Origin: Bacillota bacterium
GTDB taxonomy: Bacteria > Bacillota > Bacilli > Alicyclobacillales > SLC66
Reading direction: 5' to 3'
NCBI GenBank assembly: GCA_021785975.1
Contig: JAJYOE010000005.1
Coordinates: forward strand, 1-32,143
Length of the DNA stretch: 32,143 bases
In this document: positions 17,403 through 26,456 of the stretch, piece after piece
Position numbering within the stretch: the stretch's first letter is position 1
Layout of the letters: every line of letters starts with the position of its first letter
The notes under the pieces: generated by a model
The model's input: only the letters and a program-made list of their open reading frames with translations
What the model was told of the DNA's origin: nothing
Databases searched by the model: none
Translations under genes and position numbers: made by a program

Positions 17403-18557
17403 TCAAGCGTGATGATAAGTATTGGATAAAATCATTCGGTAATCTTCCAGAGTGATTGTCCTGACGTTGCTCGGGGTCGAGCCGTTTGCAAAAGCCAATG
17501 CTGCTAATTTGTCAAAGTCTCTCTCATTTACGTCGGGAAGTTCACGGAGTTTTGCAATGCCAAGAGATTGGGTAAAAGCGAATACTCCGTTGATCAGTTG
17601 TTCCACCGCGTGATCATCATCTTGCGCGTCATTTGAATACCCCATTAGTCTCGAGATATCTGCATGAAGAGCAATATTGTCTTGTGCGTTAAAGCGCAAT
17701 ACATGAGGTAAAAAAATAGCATTGGCGATACCGTGCGGCGTGTCGTAGACGCTCCCGAGCGCTTCAGCGAGGCAATGCACGGAAGCTACGTCCGCGTTGC
17801 CAAAGCAAAGACCGGCTAACAGACTCCCCTCCAGCATTTTTGTGCGAGCTTCTAGGTTTTTTCCGTCACTTACCGCGATCGGCAACGCAGGAATGATCGT
17901 ACGCATCGCCTCTGCGCCGTATGCTTTTGAAATGGGGCTTGTGATCGTGCATGTATATCCTTCTATAGCATGAACCAGCGCGTCGACGCCGGTCGCGGCA
18001 GTGACAGATGCCGGTACGCTGACAGTTAATCGGGGGTCCAATACCGCCAGTATGGGGCGCATTTTCTCGTGTTTGAGTGTCATCTTTCGATGTGTAAAGG
18101 ATTCGGTAATGACGGCGGACCTGGTGACTTCAGATCCTGTGCCTGCCGTGGTTGGAACACAGATGACAGGGGCCATCTCCTGATAAGGTCGATGACCATC
18201 TGCATACTCACTGGGATTACCCCCTGATTTTGCGAGAAGGGCGATGGTCTTGGCGGTATCCATCGCACTTCCACCGCCAATGGCGAGCACTGCATCCGCG
18301 TGAATTCCTTGGAATACTTCAGTTCCATACAGACAGTCTGAATCGCGTGGATTTTGGGCGACTTGATCGAAAGTTTCGACATGTATCCCACTTTTTTGCA
18401 GAGACTCCGAAATCGGATCAATGATTCCAGTGCTTACAATACCCGGGTCCGTAACGATCAGCAATCTTTTGAACTCCAGCTTTGTTAATTCATCTGGCAA
18501 TTGGGACGATTCTCCCGTGCCAAAACGAATTCGTGTCGGCATTTGATAGGTAAACAA
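17403..18557 (-). CDS. Iron-containing alcohol dehydrogenase
   Basis: TRIRFGTGESSQLPDEL, AIGGGSAMDTAKTIALL, PTTAGTGSEVTRSAVI, HCLAEALGSVYDTPHGIANAIFLPHVL; TTG start with GGGGATGA upstream. Confidence 0.92.
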   Translation of the reverse strand: MFTYQMPTRIRFGTGESSQLPDELTKLEFKRLLIVTDPGIVSTGIIDPISESLQKSGIHVETFDQVAQNPRDSDCLYGTEVFQGIHADAVLAIGGGSAMDTAKTIALLAKSGGNPSEYADGHRPYQEMAPVICVPTTAGTGSEVTRSAVITESFTHRKMTLKHEKMRPILAVLDPRLTVSVPASVTAATGVDALVHAIEGYTCTITSPISKAYGAEAMRTIIPALPIAVSDGKNLEARTKMLEGSLLAGLCFGNADVASVHCLAEALGSVYDTPHGIANAIFLPHVLRFNAQDNIALHADISRLMGYSNDAQDDDHAVEQLINGVFAFTQSLGIAKLRELPDVNERDFDKLAALAFANGSTPSNVRTITLEDYRMILSNTYHHA

Positions 18558-18673
18558 ATGAGTTCATCCCCTTTTTTTAAATAGAATAAGTTGATAGAGT
18601 GAAGGATGCAACGTGTTAAGTTGATCCATACTAAGCTGATGTAGAATTTTGATTTCAGAAAGGAGAAAATTGA

Positions 18674-19570
18674 ATGGAAAAAAGACGTTTTGGAAGCACC
18701 GATATGGAAGTCAGTGTGCTGGGATTTGGCGGAGCGGAGATTGGCTATCAGGGCGCAACTGAGAAAGAGGTGACTGCCCTATTTGAGAGCGCGCTAGAAG
18801 CAGGGCTAAGTGTGATCGATACTGCAGAATGCTATATGAATAGTGAAGAACTGATTGGCAACACAATTTCACACCGTCGCCATGAATACTATCTGTTTAC
18901 TAAGTGCGGACATGCCTCTGGGATGCAGGGATCCGATTGGGATCCTGTGATGCTGGCGGCGCAAATAGACAGGAGCCTAATGCGCCTGAAAACCGATCAT
19001 GTAGATGTCATTCATTTACATAGTTGCTCTGAAGAGATTTTACAGCAAGGCGCGGTAATTGAAGTCCTTCAGCATGCTAAGCAAGCTGGAAAAACACGAT
19101 ATATCGGCTACAGCGGTGATGGCAAAGCGGCGCTTTGGGCTGTTCAGTCTGGGCTTTTTGACAGTTTGGAGACATCAGTCAATATTGCTGATCAAGAGGC
19201 GATTGAATTGACTATACCTAAGGCGTTGGAGCGGGGCATGGGAGTGATAGCGAAGCGTCCGATTGCCAATGCAGCCTGGAGAAGCGGATCGTTGCCAGAT
19301 GATGAATATGCACGGCCCTACTATCACCGTCTCCAGGCGTTGAATTATGATTTCCTGAATGGGAAAGTCAGCGACTCCATTGCAAAGGCGCTACGCTTTA
19401 CGCTCACGGTGCCAGGCGTGAACACTGCCATTGTGGGCACCGCAAAACCGCATCGTTATCGGGAAAATGTAGAAATGGCAGCGCAAGGGTCGCTTTCGGC
19501 TGAAGACTTTCAGACGATCCGATCCCGTTGGCATGAAGTTGCCAAGTCAGATTGGGTAGGGCTCATTTAA
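18674..19570 (+). CDS. Aldo/keto reductase
   Basis: KRRFGSTDMEVSVLGFGGAEIG, IDTAECYMNSEELIG, KTDHVDVIHLHS; RBS aaaggag. Confidence 0.9.
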   Translation: MEKRRFGSTDMEVSVLGFGGAEIGYQGATEKEVTALFESALEAGLSVIDTAECYMNSEELIGNTISHRRHEYYLFTKCGHASGMQGSDWDPVMLAAQIDRSLMRLKTDHVDVIHLHSCSEEILQQGAVIEVLQHAKQAGKTRYIGYSGDGKAALWAVQSGLFDSLETSVNIADQEAIELTIPKALERGMGVIAKRPIANAAWRSGSLPDDEYARPYYHRLQALNYDFLNGKVSDSIAKALRFTLTVPGVNTAIVGTAKPHRYRENVEMAAQGSLSAEDFQTIRSRWHEVAKSDWVGLI

Positions 19571-19772
19571 GCGATTGAATCCCATCAGCGACATGATCAG
19601 AATGGATTGGTTGATGAATTGCCAACGTGAATAGGTAAAGATTCGTGATGCTAATCCTGCAAATGAAGGAATTTATTATAGAAAACTAGTAAATCTTAAT
19701 ATAAAATGATATTATGCTTAAATATTGTTCATGTGATAATGGTTCGAGCGCTCGCTCGGCGGAGGGATTCAC

Positions 19773-21827
19773 GTGACGGACAAGTGGCAGAATAACGATG
19801 ATGGACAACTTACCATGCCTGGACAATTCCCGGTTTTTTTTGTGATGGATACAAGTGGCAAGGTGTCTTTCATTGAGGAAAAAAAGAATAGGCAGGAAGC
19901 GCTCGACCCCGCTCTGTATTTATATTTACAGAATATATTGAAAAAAAAGCGTTCTAGTATCAGTGACAGTGAGATTTTTGAACTTGATAAAGTTAGTATT
20001 TTTCTCTCCTATATAGTGCTTCATCTTCCTTATGCGCCGTTTCGTATATTACTTGGCAGTGCGAAAGAAGTTCATGCGCATGAGCAAAAGATGGTGAAAG
20101 CATGGCTTCAAGATATGAAAACGATGAATTTCATGAAAGACGAATTGATTGCTGGCTCGGTTTGGGATTTGGCAAGCGAAGGGATGACTGTGACTGATCT
20201 GCATGGGACGATCATCCGGGTGAACCGCATGTTTACACAAATGACTGGATATACCGAGGAAGAGGCGATTGGGGTAAATCCGCGTATCCTTAAATCCGAA
20301 ATTCAGGATACTGCTTTTTATACACAGATGTGGGAACAAATCCTAGCTGAGGGCAGTTGGGAAGGGGAGATCTGGAACAAGCGAAAAGACGGAGAGGTCT
20401 ACCCTGAATGGCTACAAATACGAACAATACGAAATGAAAATGAGGAACCAATGTTCTATGTGGGGACCTTCTCCGATCTGACTTCGCAAAAGCAGTTAGA
20501 ACAGGAGATTCATCGGCGTACCTATTTTGATGAGTTAACGGGTCTGGCCAACGCCAAACAAATCAAAGTTGAAATTATGCAAAGTGTACTTCTTTCCTTT
20601 CAGCAACAAACCTTTGGGGCGATTGCCATGGTTGACTTGGACCGCTTTTCTACGATTAATCTCAGTTCAGGGAGAGAGACCGGCGACAGGTTATTAAAAC
20701 AATTTGCTAAAAAACTACAGGACAACCTCCCCCTTTTTGCACAAGTGGCGAGATGGGAAGACGATAATTTCATGGTGTTGCTAATGCCAGTGCTTAACGC
20801 CCCCTGGCAAACTATGAGAGAACAAGTTCAACTAATGATGCAGGAACTAAAGGAACAAATCGAAGGCAATTATCTGGTGGACAAACAGGCATTTTGGCTT
20901 TCTATCAGTATAGGTATCGCATTTTATCCTACACCACAGGGTGATGCCGACTGGCAGGAGGTCATTCGAAGAGTCGAATCCGCCCTGGAATTCGCCAAGG
21001 CAAAAAGCAGGGATCGCATCGCCATGTATCAACCTACTTTATTGCAGGATCAACAGACAAACTGGCGAATTGAGGAAGATCTTCCCCAGGCCATCGCCAA
21101 TCGGGAGTTTAGTCTGGCGCTTCAGCCGCAATTCGGGGCAGACAAAAGCAGTGACGGAGCAGAGGTGTTACTGCGTTGGCATCATGCGGAAAAGGGGTGG
21201 ATTCCACCCGGGCAGTTCATTCCTGTAGCTGAAAAAACAGGTTGGATATTTTCGCTTGGAGAATGGGTGTTTGAAGAGGCTTGTCGTTTGCAGGCTCAGT
21301 GGATGTCCGCAGGATATAAAGTTCCGTTGTCAGTGAATATCAGCGCGAGACAATTGGAAGATTCAATGCTGGTCGACAAACTCTTGAATTATGTGCACGC
21401 CTATCAATTGGATCCTGGATTACTGACGCTTGAACTGACGGAGAGCATGTTGATGCAGGACAAGGATAAGTTTCAGAAGCAGTTATGGGAGCTTCATCAG
21501 GCGGGATTTCCTATCTCCCTCGATGACTTTGGCACTGGTTATTCATCGCTAGCTTATTTCAATGAATTGCCCATTGATGAGCTAAAAATTGATCAAAAAT
21601 TTGTCAAAGAAATGCTGGTCTCTGAAAAGCACAAGCGGTTGATGGGGATTCTTTTGCATATTGGCAATCAGTTTGGCATCAAGGTAGTGGCAGAAGGGGT
21701 AGAAACCAAGGAACAAGAGGACTTTCTGGTAGCGAAGGGCTGTCAATATTTTCAGGGCTTTTATTATAGTAAACCACGAAGTGTCGAGGAATTCGTCACC
21801 GAGTACCTGGCGGGTTTTGCCCTTTAA
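19773..21827 (+). CDS. PAS-GGDEF-EAL protein with degenerate GGDEF; likely c-di-GMP phosphodiesterase
   Basis: GTG start, RBS ggaggg; PAS (GMTVTDLHGTIIRVNRMFTQMTGYTEEEAIG); GGDEF site reads EDDNF; EAL residues present (AEVLLRWHH, VNISARQLE, ELTESML, DDFGTGYSSL, KIDQKFV, VAEGVE). Confidence 0.92.
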   Translation: MTDKWQNNDDGQLTMPGQFPVFFVMDTSGKVSFIEEKKNRQEALDPALYLYLQNILKKKRSSISDSEIFELDKVSIFLSYIVLHLPYAPFRILLGSAKEVHAHEQKMVKAWLQDMKTMNFMKDELIAGSVWDLASEGMTVTDLHGTIIRVNRMFTQMTGYTEEEAIGVNPRILKSEIQDTAFYTQMWEQILAEGSWEGEIWNKRKDGEVYPEWLQIRTIRNENEEPMFYVGTFSDLTSQKQLEQEIHRRTYFDELTGLANAKQIKVEIMQSVLLSFQQQTFGAIAMVDLDRFSTINLSSGRETGDRLLKQFAKKLQDNLPLFAQVARWEDDNFMVLLMPVLNAPWQTMREQVQLMMQELKEQIEGNYLVDKQAFWLSISIGIAFYPTPQGDADWQEVIRRVESALEFAKAKSRDRIAMYQPTLLQDQQTNWRIEEDLPQAIANREFSLALQPQFGADKSSDGAEVLLRWHHAEKGWIPPGQFIPVAEKTGWIFSLGEWVFEEACRLQAQWMSAGYKVPLSVNISARQLEDSMLVDKLLNYVHAYQLDPGLLTLELTESMLMQDKDKFQKQLWELHQAGFPISLDDFGTGYSSLAYFNELPIDELKIDQKFVKEMLVSEKHKRLMGILLHIGNQFGIKVVAEGVETKEQEDFLVAKGCQYFQGFYYSKPRSVEEFVTEYLAGFAL

Positions 21828-22147
21828 AACTTCTCAACATGAATTTCCTGGATATCCAAAAGGTTGATGAGATGGGTGATTTGAAATAATTCATGCACGT
21901 GATGTTTCAATCCTGTCAGGGTCAGTCGACCTCCACGGCTTTTCAGGTGATTGTGCAGCCCAACAAAGGCACCAAGACCGGTACAATCAATAAAATCAAG
22001 CTTTGACATATTGATGTGGACCTTATGGATTCCGGTATTTACAAATTGATATAATTTCAACTTAAACACCTCTGCTTCCGGTGCGTACAATTGGCCTTCT
22101 AAATTCACCAGGATCAAGTCATCATGATGAATAATTTCTACCGGCAT
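21824..22147 (-). CDS. STAS-domain protein (anti-sigma factor antagonist-like)
   Basis: LVNLEGQLYAPEAEVFKLKL...VHINMSKLDFIDCTGLGAFVGLHNHLKSRGGRLTLTGL; RBS aggggg. Confidence 0.88.
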   Translation of the reverse strand: MPVEIIHHDDLILVNLEGQLYAPEAEVFKLKLYQFVNTGIHKVHINMSKLDFIDCTGLGAFVGLHNHLKSRGGRLTLTGLKHHVHELFQITHLINLLDIQEIHVEKF

Positions 22148-22259
22148 TGACGATACCCCCTATAAAGCCCCCCTGCGCTCATGCGCTCTTATAAGCGTAT
22201 CAATTTAAAGCCATATTAGCAGTGCTAAATGAGGAGAAAATGTGAACAACTCTTAACAT

Positions 22260-22883
22260 TTAAGGTTTTGGTAACAGTTCAGTAATGCCTGTAATGGCCA
22301 TCACCAAAGCCAATATCACGAGTGCCAGAGCGGTAATTCTCAATGTCCAAATTCTCCCTTTCCCCCCGGTGAGTGATAATCCACGATCAATCCCCACCGC
22401 AAGCACCACTTTAATTCCAACAAGAAAAATATAAAAACTGAGAATAAATAATGCGGCGTACCAGAAAGAAACGTTGGCGTAGCGAACGGTGATGGGAGAC
22501 CCGACGACTACCCAGAACAGCCAGGCATGGGGATTGATGATATTGACCATCACTGCATGCCATAACCCTTTAGTGTTGACTGCCAGTGCGAGATTGTCCT
22601 GGTTTTGCTTTCTGGCAGCGCGCCATGTATCTAATGCAATATAACCTATCATGAACGCCCCCAGTACTGTCATGCCATGCAGAACCCAAGGAGGAACATG
22701 ACTAAACAGCCATACAGTGGCTGCTACAATGAGAGCATCAGTAATGATAGGGGCAAAGGCCACCAGTGTGCCGCGTCTCCATCCATACTGCGCGCTTTGC
22801 GAGATCACCAAAGCCTGGAGTGGACCCGGCGCAAGCCCGGATGCCAGGCCCAACAAGATGCCAGTGAGGAGTACGTGAAACAT
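22260..22883 (-). CDS. LysE/RhtB-family transporter
   Basis: GILLGLASGLAPGPLQALVISQSAQYGWRRG...NIINPHAWLFWVVVG; RBS aaggag. Confidence 0.85.
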   Translation of the reverse strand: MFHVLLTGILLGLASGLAPGPLQALVISQSAQYGWRRGTLVAFAPIITDALIVAATVWLFSHVPPWVLHGMTVLGAFMIGYIALDTWRAARKQNQDNLALAVNTKGLWHAVMVNIINPHAWLFWVVVGSPITVRYANVSFWYAALFILSFYIFLVGIKVVLAVGIDRGLSLTGGKGRIWTLRITALALVILALVMAITGITELLPKP

Positions 22884-22941
22884 AAGCCAACTCCTTATCT
22901 GTTTGAATTCAAATAGGTTGTAAGGTTTATTACAGGATTCG

Positions 22942-22970
22942 TTGCTAAACTCCTCGATAAAGACTAGAGT
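22942..22970 (+). promoter_or_regulatory. Candidate sigma-A promoter for the flavinylation cassette
   Basis: TTGCTA - 17 nt - TAGAGT upstream of the ATG at 23002. Confidence 0.4.
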
Positions 22971-23001
22971 AGCCTATTTTAATTTAGAGGAGTTCACATT
23001 C

Positions 23002-23631
23002 ATGGCGAAAAAGATGGGTAAACGATTAATGGGAATTTGTGGGGTAGCTGTCACTGCTGTTTACGCTGCAGGTTATATTTATACAATGCCATCGGCACAA
23101 GCAAACGCTGCTAGTGCATCGCTTCCTGCCGCTTCGACAAGCACCCCTGCGTCCTCTGGCGCGTCGGCAAGTGCATCTGCGTCTTCTTCCACCCCCACTA
23201 CTAATACTGCTAAGCATACCTCAAAGCAACATTCAACGTCATCACAAAATCATCAATCTACGAAATCATCGTCAACATCGTCAACATCGTCCACATCGTC
23301 GACATCGACATCGAAATCATCATCATCAGCATCATCCAAAAAGTCGCAAGCCGCATCCACTGCCAAATATAAAGACGGCACATTTACCGGAACGGGGACC
23401 AACTCCTATGGCACCTGCTCCGTGGCGGTAACGATTCAGCACGGCAAGATTGTTTCAGCAAAAATCACCAATTACATGATGCACTATCCCCAGTATTATA
23501 TTGATCCGCAGTTACCCCAGGAAGTAGTGTCCATGCAGACATGGCAGATTTATATTGTTTCTGGCGCAACGGCAAGTACCTACAATTTTGCAGAAGCCGT
23601 GTATTATGCACTTCAAAAGGCGAAGGCATAA
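23002..23631 (+). CDS. Exported FMN-binding domain protein with a long Ser/Thr-rich linker
   Basis: N-terminal TM/signal; Ser/Thr/Lys linker; FMN_bind-like domain YKDGTFTGTGTNSYGTCSVAVTIQHGKIVSAKI...IYIVSGATAST with the SGAT flavinylation motif. ATG at 23002, RBS agaggag. Confidence 0.88.
   Translation: MAKKMGKRLMGICGVAVTAVYAAGYIYTMPSAQANAASASLPAASTSTPASSGASASASASSSTPTTNTAKHTSKQHSTSSQNHQSTKSSSTSSTSSTSSTSTSKSSSSASSKKSQAASTAKYKDGTFTGTGTNSYGTCSVAVTIQHGKIVSAKITNYMMHYPQYYIDPQLPQEVVSMQTWQIYIVSGATASTYNFAEAVYYALQKAKA
23269..23304 (+). repeat. Four tandem 9-bp repeats (TCGTCAACA-type) coding Ser-Ser-Thr
   Basis: tcgtcaaca tcgtcaaca tcgtccaca tcgtcgaca, flanked by further tca/tcg-rich sequence to about 23337. 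Confidence 0.9.
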
Positions 23632-23659
23632 TGATGAATTGTCAGTTTAGGAGGCAATC

Positions 23660-24589
23660 ATGGAGTTACCATCAAAGTATCGAATGACTTCTGATTCACG
23701 GTTGCTCATGGGGACGCTCGTGAACATCCAGGTCGTGGGCAATGAGGTGGCGAATGTCATAGACAACGCGATTGAAAAGGCGTTTTCTGCGATGCATTTT
23801 GTTGAGGCAATGTGTAGCCGTTTTGATGACCAAAGTGCGCTACGTGAACTGTGCAGACATCCTGGAGAGTGGATGAAGGTTCCTGACGTGCTGTTTGAAA
23901 CCCTTCGTTTGGCGTTAACGATGAGTGAACTGACGGATGGCGCTTTTGACCCTACTATTGGGAACTTGCTTGATCGCCATGGTTTTAATACCCATTATTT
24001 GACGGGTGAAGTGATTAGTATTGATGCTGACGCACAAGAAAAGGTCAGTTTTCGCGATATTAGTCTTGATGAAGAGGCTCGGAATGTCTACTTACATAAA
24101 CCAATGCTTCTTGATTTAGGGGCTGTGGCAAAAGGGTTTGCTGTGGACCTTGCGGCAAAAGAACTGTCTGAATTTAAGGGGGTTGCCATCAATGCCGGAG
24201 GAGACCTATTCCTTAAAGGGGTAGATCCCACAGGGGAAATCTGGAAAGTGGGGATACAACACCCTAAAGACAAAGAGGCCATGATTGCCTGGCTAAGTAT
24301 TACCGATGCTGCGGTTTGCACCTCCGGCACTTATGAGCGTAGGAGCCCCATTAATCAGGAGATTCACCATCTGTTTGATTTCACAACAGGCCAAAGCACC
24401 AAAGGATTGGTAAGCTGCACTGTGATCGCGCCGTTCGCCATGCTAGCAGATGCGGTGTCCACCGCTGCATTTGTACTTGGCAAAGATCGCGCGCTGGATT
24501 TTGTCAATGAGTTGGAACTCGATGCACTATGTATTGATGATTCACTGGAAATTTCAATGACAGATGCGATGGAGAGGTATTTAGGATGA
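23660..24589 (+). CDS. apbE: FAD:protein FMN transferase
   Basis: LMGTLVNIQVVG, MCSRFDDQSALREL, TDGAFDPTIGNLLD, LDLGAVAKGFAVDLAAKEL, AINAGGDLFLKG, AVCTSGTYER; RBS aggagg. Confidence 0.93.
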   Translation: MELPSKYRMTSDSRLLMGTLVNIQVVGNEVANVIDNAIEKAFSAMHFVEAMCSRFDDQSALRELCRHPGEWMKVPDVLFETLRLALTMSELTDGAFDPTIGNLLDRHGFNTHYLTGEVISIDADAQEKVSFRDISLDEEARNVYLHKPMLLDLGAVAKGFAVDLAAKELSEFKGVAINAGGDLFLKGVDPTGEIWKVGIQHPKDKEAMIAWLSITDAAVCTSGTYERRSPINQEIHHLFDFTTGQSTKGLVSCTVIAPFAMLADAVSTAAFVLGKDRALDFVNELELDALCIDDSLEISMTDAMERYLG

Positions 24590-25404
24590 ATTTAGACAAA
24601 CTGATGAAAACGCCAAAAGGATATTTGCTGGCTATATTGATAGGGTTAACGCTGGTGGCGTCGCTTCGTCCTCAGGATCATATCGGACTTTTGAATGCGG
24701 GTATTGCTGTCATCACCGCGCTCGCGATCGATGGAATTGTCGCGAAGTTGTATAAAAATAAAAAGAAGTTCTCCGATGGCGGGATGATCACCGCGTTAAT
24801 CATCGCGAATGTGCTTAGTAATACGACGCCTTGGTACATCATCGTGGCGACTACGGCAGTGGCGCTACTTTCAAAGCACATCATCAAGTCGGGGAGAAAA
24901 CCGATTTTCAATCCGGCAGCATTTGGCCTTTTATTCGCCATTTACATCTTTTCTACCGGACAAAGCTGGTGGGGTAGTCTGGCTTTACTTCCCACGTGGC
25001 TAATACTGATCATGATCGTACCAGGCATCTTTATCTCCATCAAAGTAAATAAGTTTCCGCAGGTCGCCTCGTTTTTGGGCATGTATTTTGTGCTGATGTT
25101 GATCATGGCCGTTTTTCATTTGGGATTGCCTTACGACACGCCGGCGGACGCACTCCGTATTCCATTCGTCAATTCAGCGATTTATCTCGCGTTTTTTATG
25201 CTTACCGATCCTCCTACCACACCATCCACCTATCCGAAGCAAATCGTGTTTGGTAGTTTGGTCGCGATCGTAGGTTCAATCATCTTTGCTAATTATGGAG
25301 GACTAGCTTACTTGTTGATCGGTCTCTTGGCCGGAAATCTGGTGAATTTTACTTTTATGAGAGCGAGGCAAAAAAAAATGAGCGAAGTGGTGATTGAACA
25401 CTAA
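24586..25404 (+). CDS. RnfD/NqrB-like integral membrane protein
   Basis: Multiple TM helices; GRKPIFNPAAFGLLFAI and FFMLTDPPTTPSTYPKQIVFGSL typical of the NQR2/RnfD/RnfE family; ATGA overlap with apbE. Confidence 0.85.
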   Translation: MNLDKLMKTPKGYLLAILIGLTLVASLRPQDHIGLLNAGIAVITALAIDGIVAKLYKNKKKFSDGGMITALIIANVLSNTTPWYIIVATTAVALLSKHIIKSGRKPIFNPAAFGLLFAIYIFSTGQSWWGSLALLPTWLILIMIVPGIFISIKVNKFPQVASFLGMYFVLMLIMAVFHLGLPYDTPADALRIPFVNSAIYLAFFMLTDPPTTPSTYPKQIVFGSLVAIVGSIIFANYGGLAYLLIGLLAGNLVNFTFMRARQKKMSEVVIEH

Positions 25405-25474
25405 AAAAGTTTTTTGATATTGTGATGTTTTATCATACAATGAGGACAGAGGCCAAAAGGGGGCATGTGTAGTA

Positions 25475-26296
25475 GTGGACGCTGAAATTCTTCAGCATTT
25501 TGCGAAAGTGTCTGAATTTTGGAATTTGTTATGTATGGATGATACGACCATAGGTGTATCTGACACGGAAAAGTTTATTGCCTATGTTCCCGGAAAAACA
25601 TTTTCGTTAGGGATTAAAGTGGGCGATCCGATCAAACCAGGAAGCATTACTCATCAAGCATTGACCTCAGGATTAAGGCAGCAGACTTTTGTGCCTAAAG
25701 AAGTTTTTGGAGTACCTACGATTGCCATAGGGTTTCCCATCATCGTCGATGGGAAAGTAGTCGGTTGTATTTCTACAGCGGTTACGCAGGAGAGACAAAT
25801 GGAACTTCAGCAGGATGCGGAACAAGTCTCTGCTTCCAGCGAAGAACTATCCGCGACGGCAGAACAGTTGGCGGCATCTTCCAATGAGGTTTCGCGTTTA
25901 ATTGAAAATGTAAAAATGCAGGCAGACAGTCTGCGAAAAGAAATTGACCAGATTAACCAGGTGTCGAAATTAGTGCAAGAAGTCACCTCGCAAACCAAAC
26001 TTATCGGCCTTAATGCAAGAATTGAAGCGGCGAGAGCGGGTGATTCGGGAAGGGCTTTTGGCGTAGTGGCAGAAGAAATACAATCTCTTGCGGAGACGAC
26101 GCGCCAGTCGACGGAGGCCATTCAAAAAAGTATCCACAGTGTCATTCAAAGCATTGAAGAACTGACGCAAAGTTCTACCAATGTGAATCTGGCTTCCCAA
26201 GAGCAACTTCAGGCTATTCATACTCTTTCTCAAATGACCGTTCATCTGGCAGACAATGCAGAATCTCTTCGCAATCTTGCACAAGTGGAGCCTTGA
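25475..26296 (+). CDS. Short soluble methyl-accepting chemotaxis-like protein with N-terminal sensory domain
   Basis: GTG start; no TM helix; signalling tip SQTKLIGLNARIEAARAGDSGRAFGVVAEEIQSLAETT; YfmS-like architecture. Confidence 0.85.
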   Translation: MDAEILQHFAKVSEFWNLLCMDDTTIGVSDTEKFIAYVPGKTFSLGIKVGDPIKPGSITHQALTSGLRQQTFVPKEVFGVPTIAIGFPIIVDGKVVGCISTAVTQERQMELQQDAEQVSASSEELSATAEQLAASSNEVSRLIENVKMQADSLRKEIDQINQVSKLVQEVTSQTKLIGLNARIEAARAGDSGRAFGVVAEEIQSLAETTRQSTEAIQKSIHSVIQSIEELTQSSTNVNLASQEQLQAIHTLSQMTVHLADNAESLRNLAQVEP

Positions 26297-26332
26297 TTAC
26301 TTTGAACTTATACTCTGCATATCATTAAAATG

Positions 26333-26359
26333 AGGCTTGGCATCGCGCCAAGTCTTCTT
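26333..26359 (+). terminator. Likely terminator after the chemoreceptor-like gene
   Basis: AGGCTTGGC-atcgc-GCCAAGTCT then tctta (one G-T pair). Confidence 0.6.
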
Positions 26360-26456
26360 ATTTGTATTATATTTGATGGTAATGTATTTTGTTGTGAATC
26401 GATAGTTGTCAACGATCACACACCATGTGTTCTGAGCGACTAGGAAGGAAGTCATC

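Noticed and set aside
19744-19753. Palindrome CGAGCGCTCG near the RBS of the GGDEF/EAL gene
   Set aside because: Only 10 bp and immediately next to GC-rich RBS sequence; insufficient to claim a regulatory site.
22948-22994. 8-bp inverted repeat AACTCCTC...GAGGAGTT involving the RBS of the FMN-binding gene
   Set aside because: Left arm falls in the spacer of the candidate promoter and would probably not be transcribed; 31-nt loop; likely chance complement to a Shine-Dalgarno.
23262-23337. Considered whether the tca/tcg repeats are a CRISPR or intergenic satellite
   Set aside because: Repeats are in-frame coding within the FMN-binding protein and have no unique spacers.
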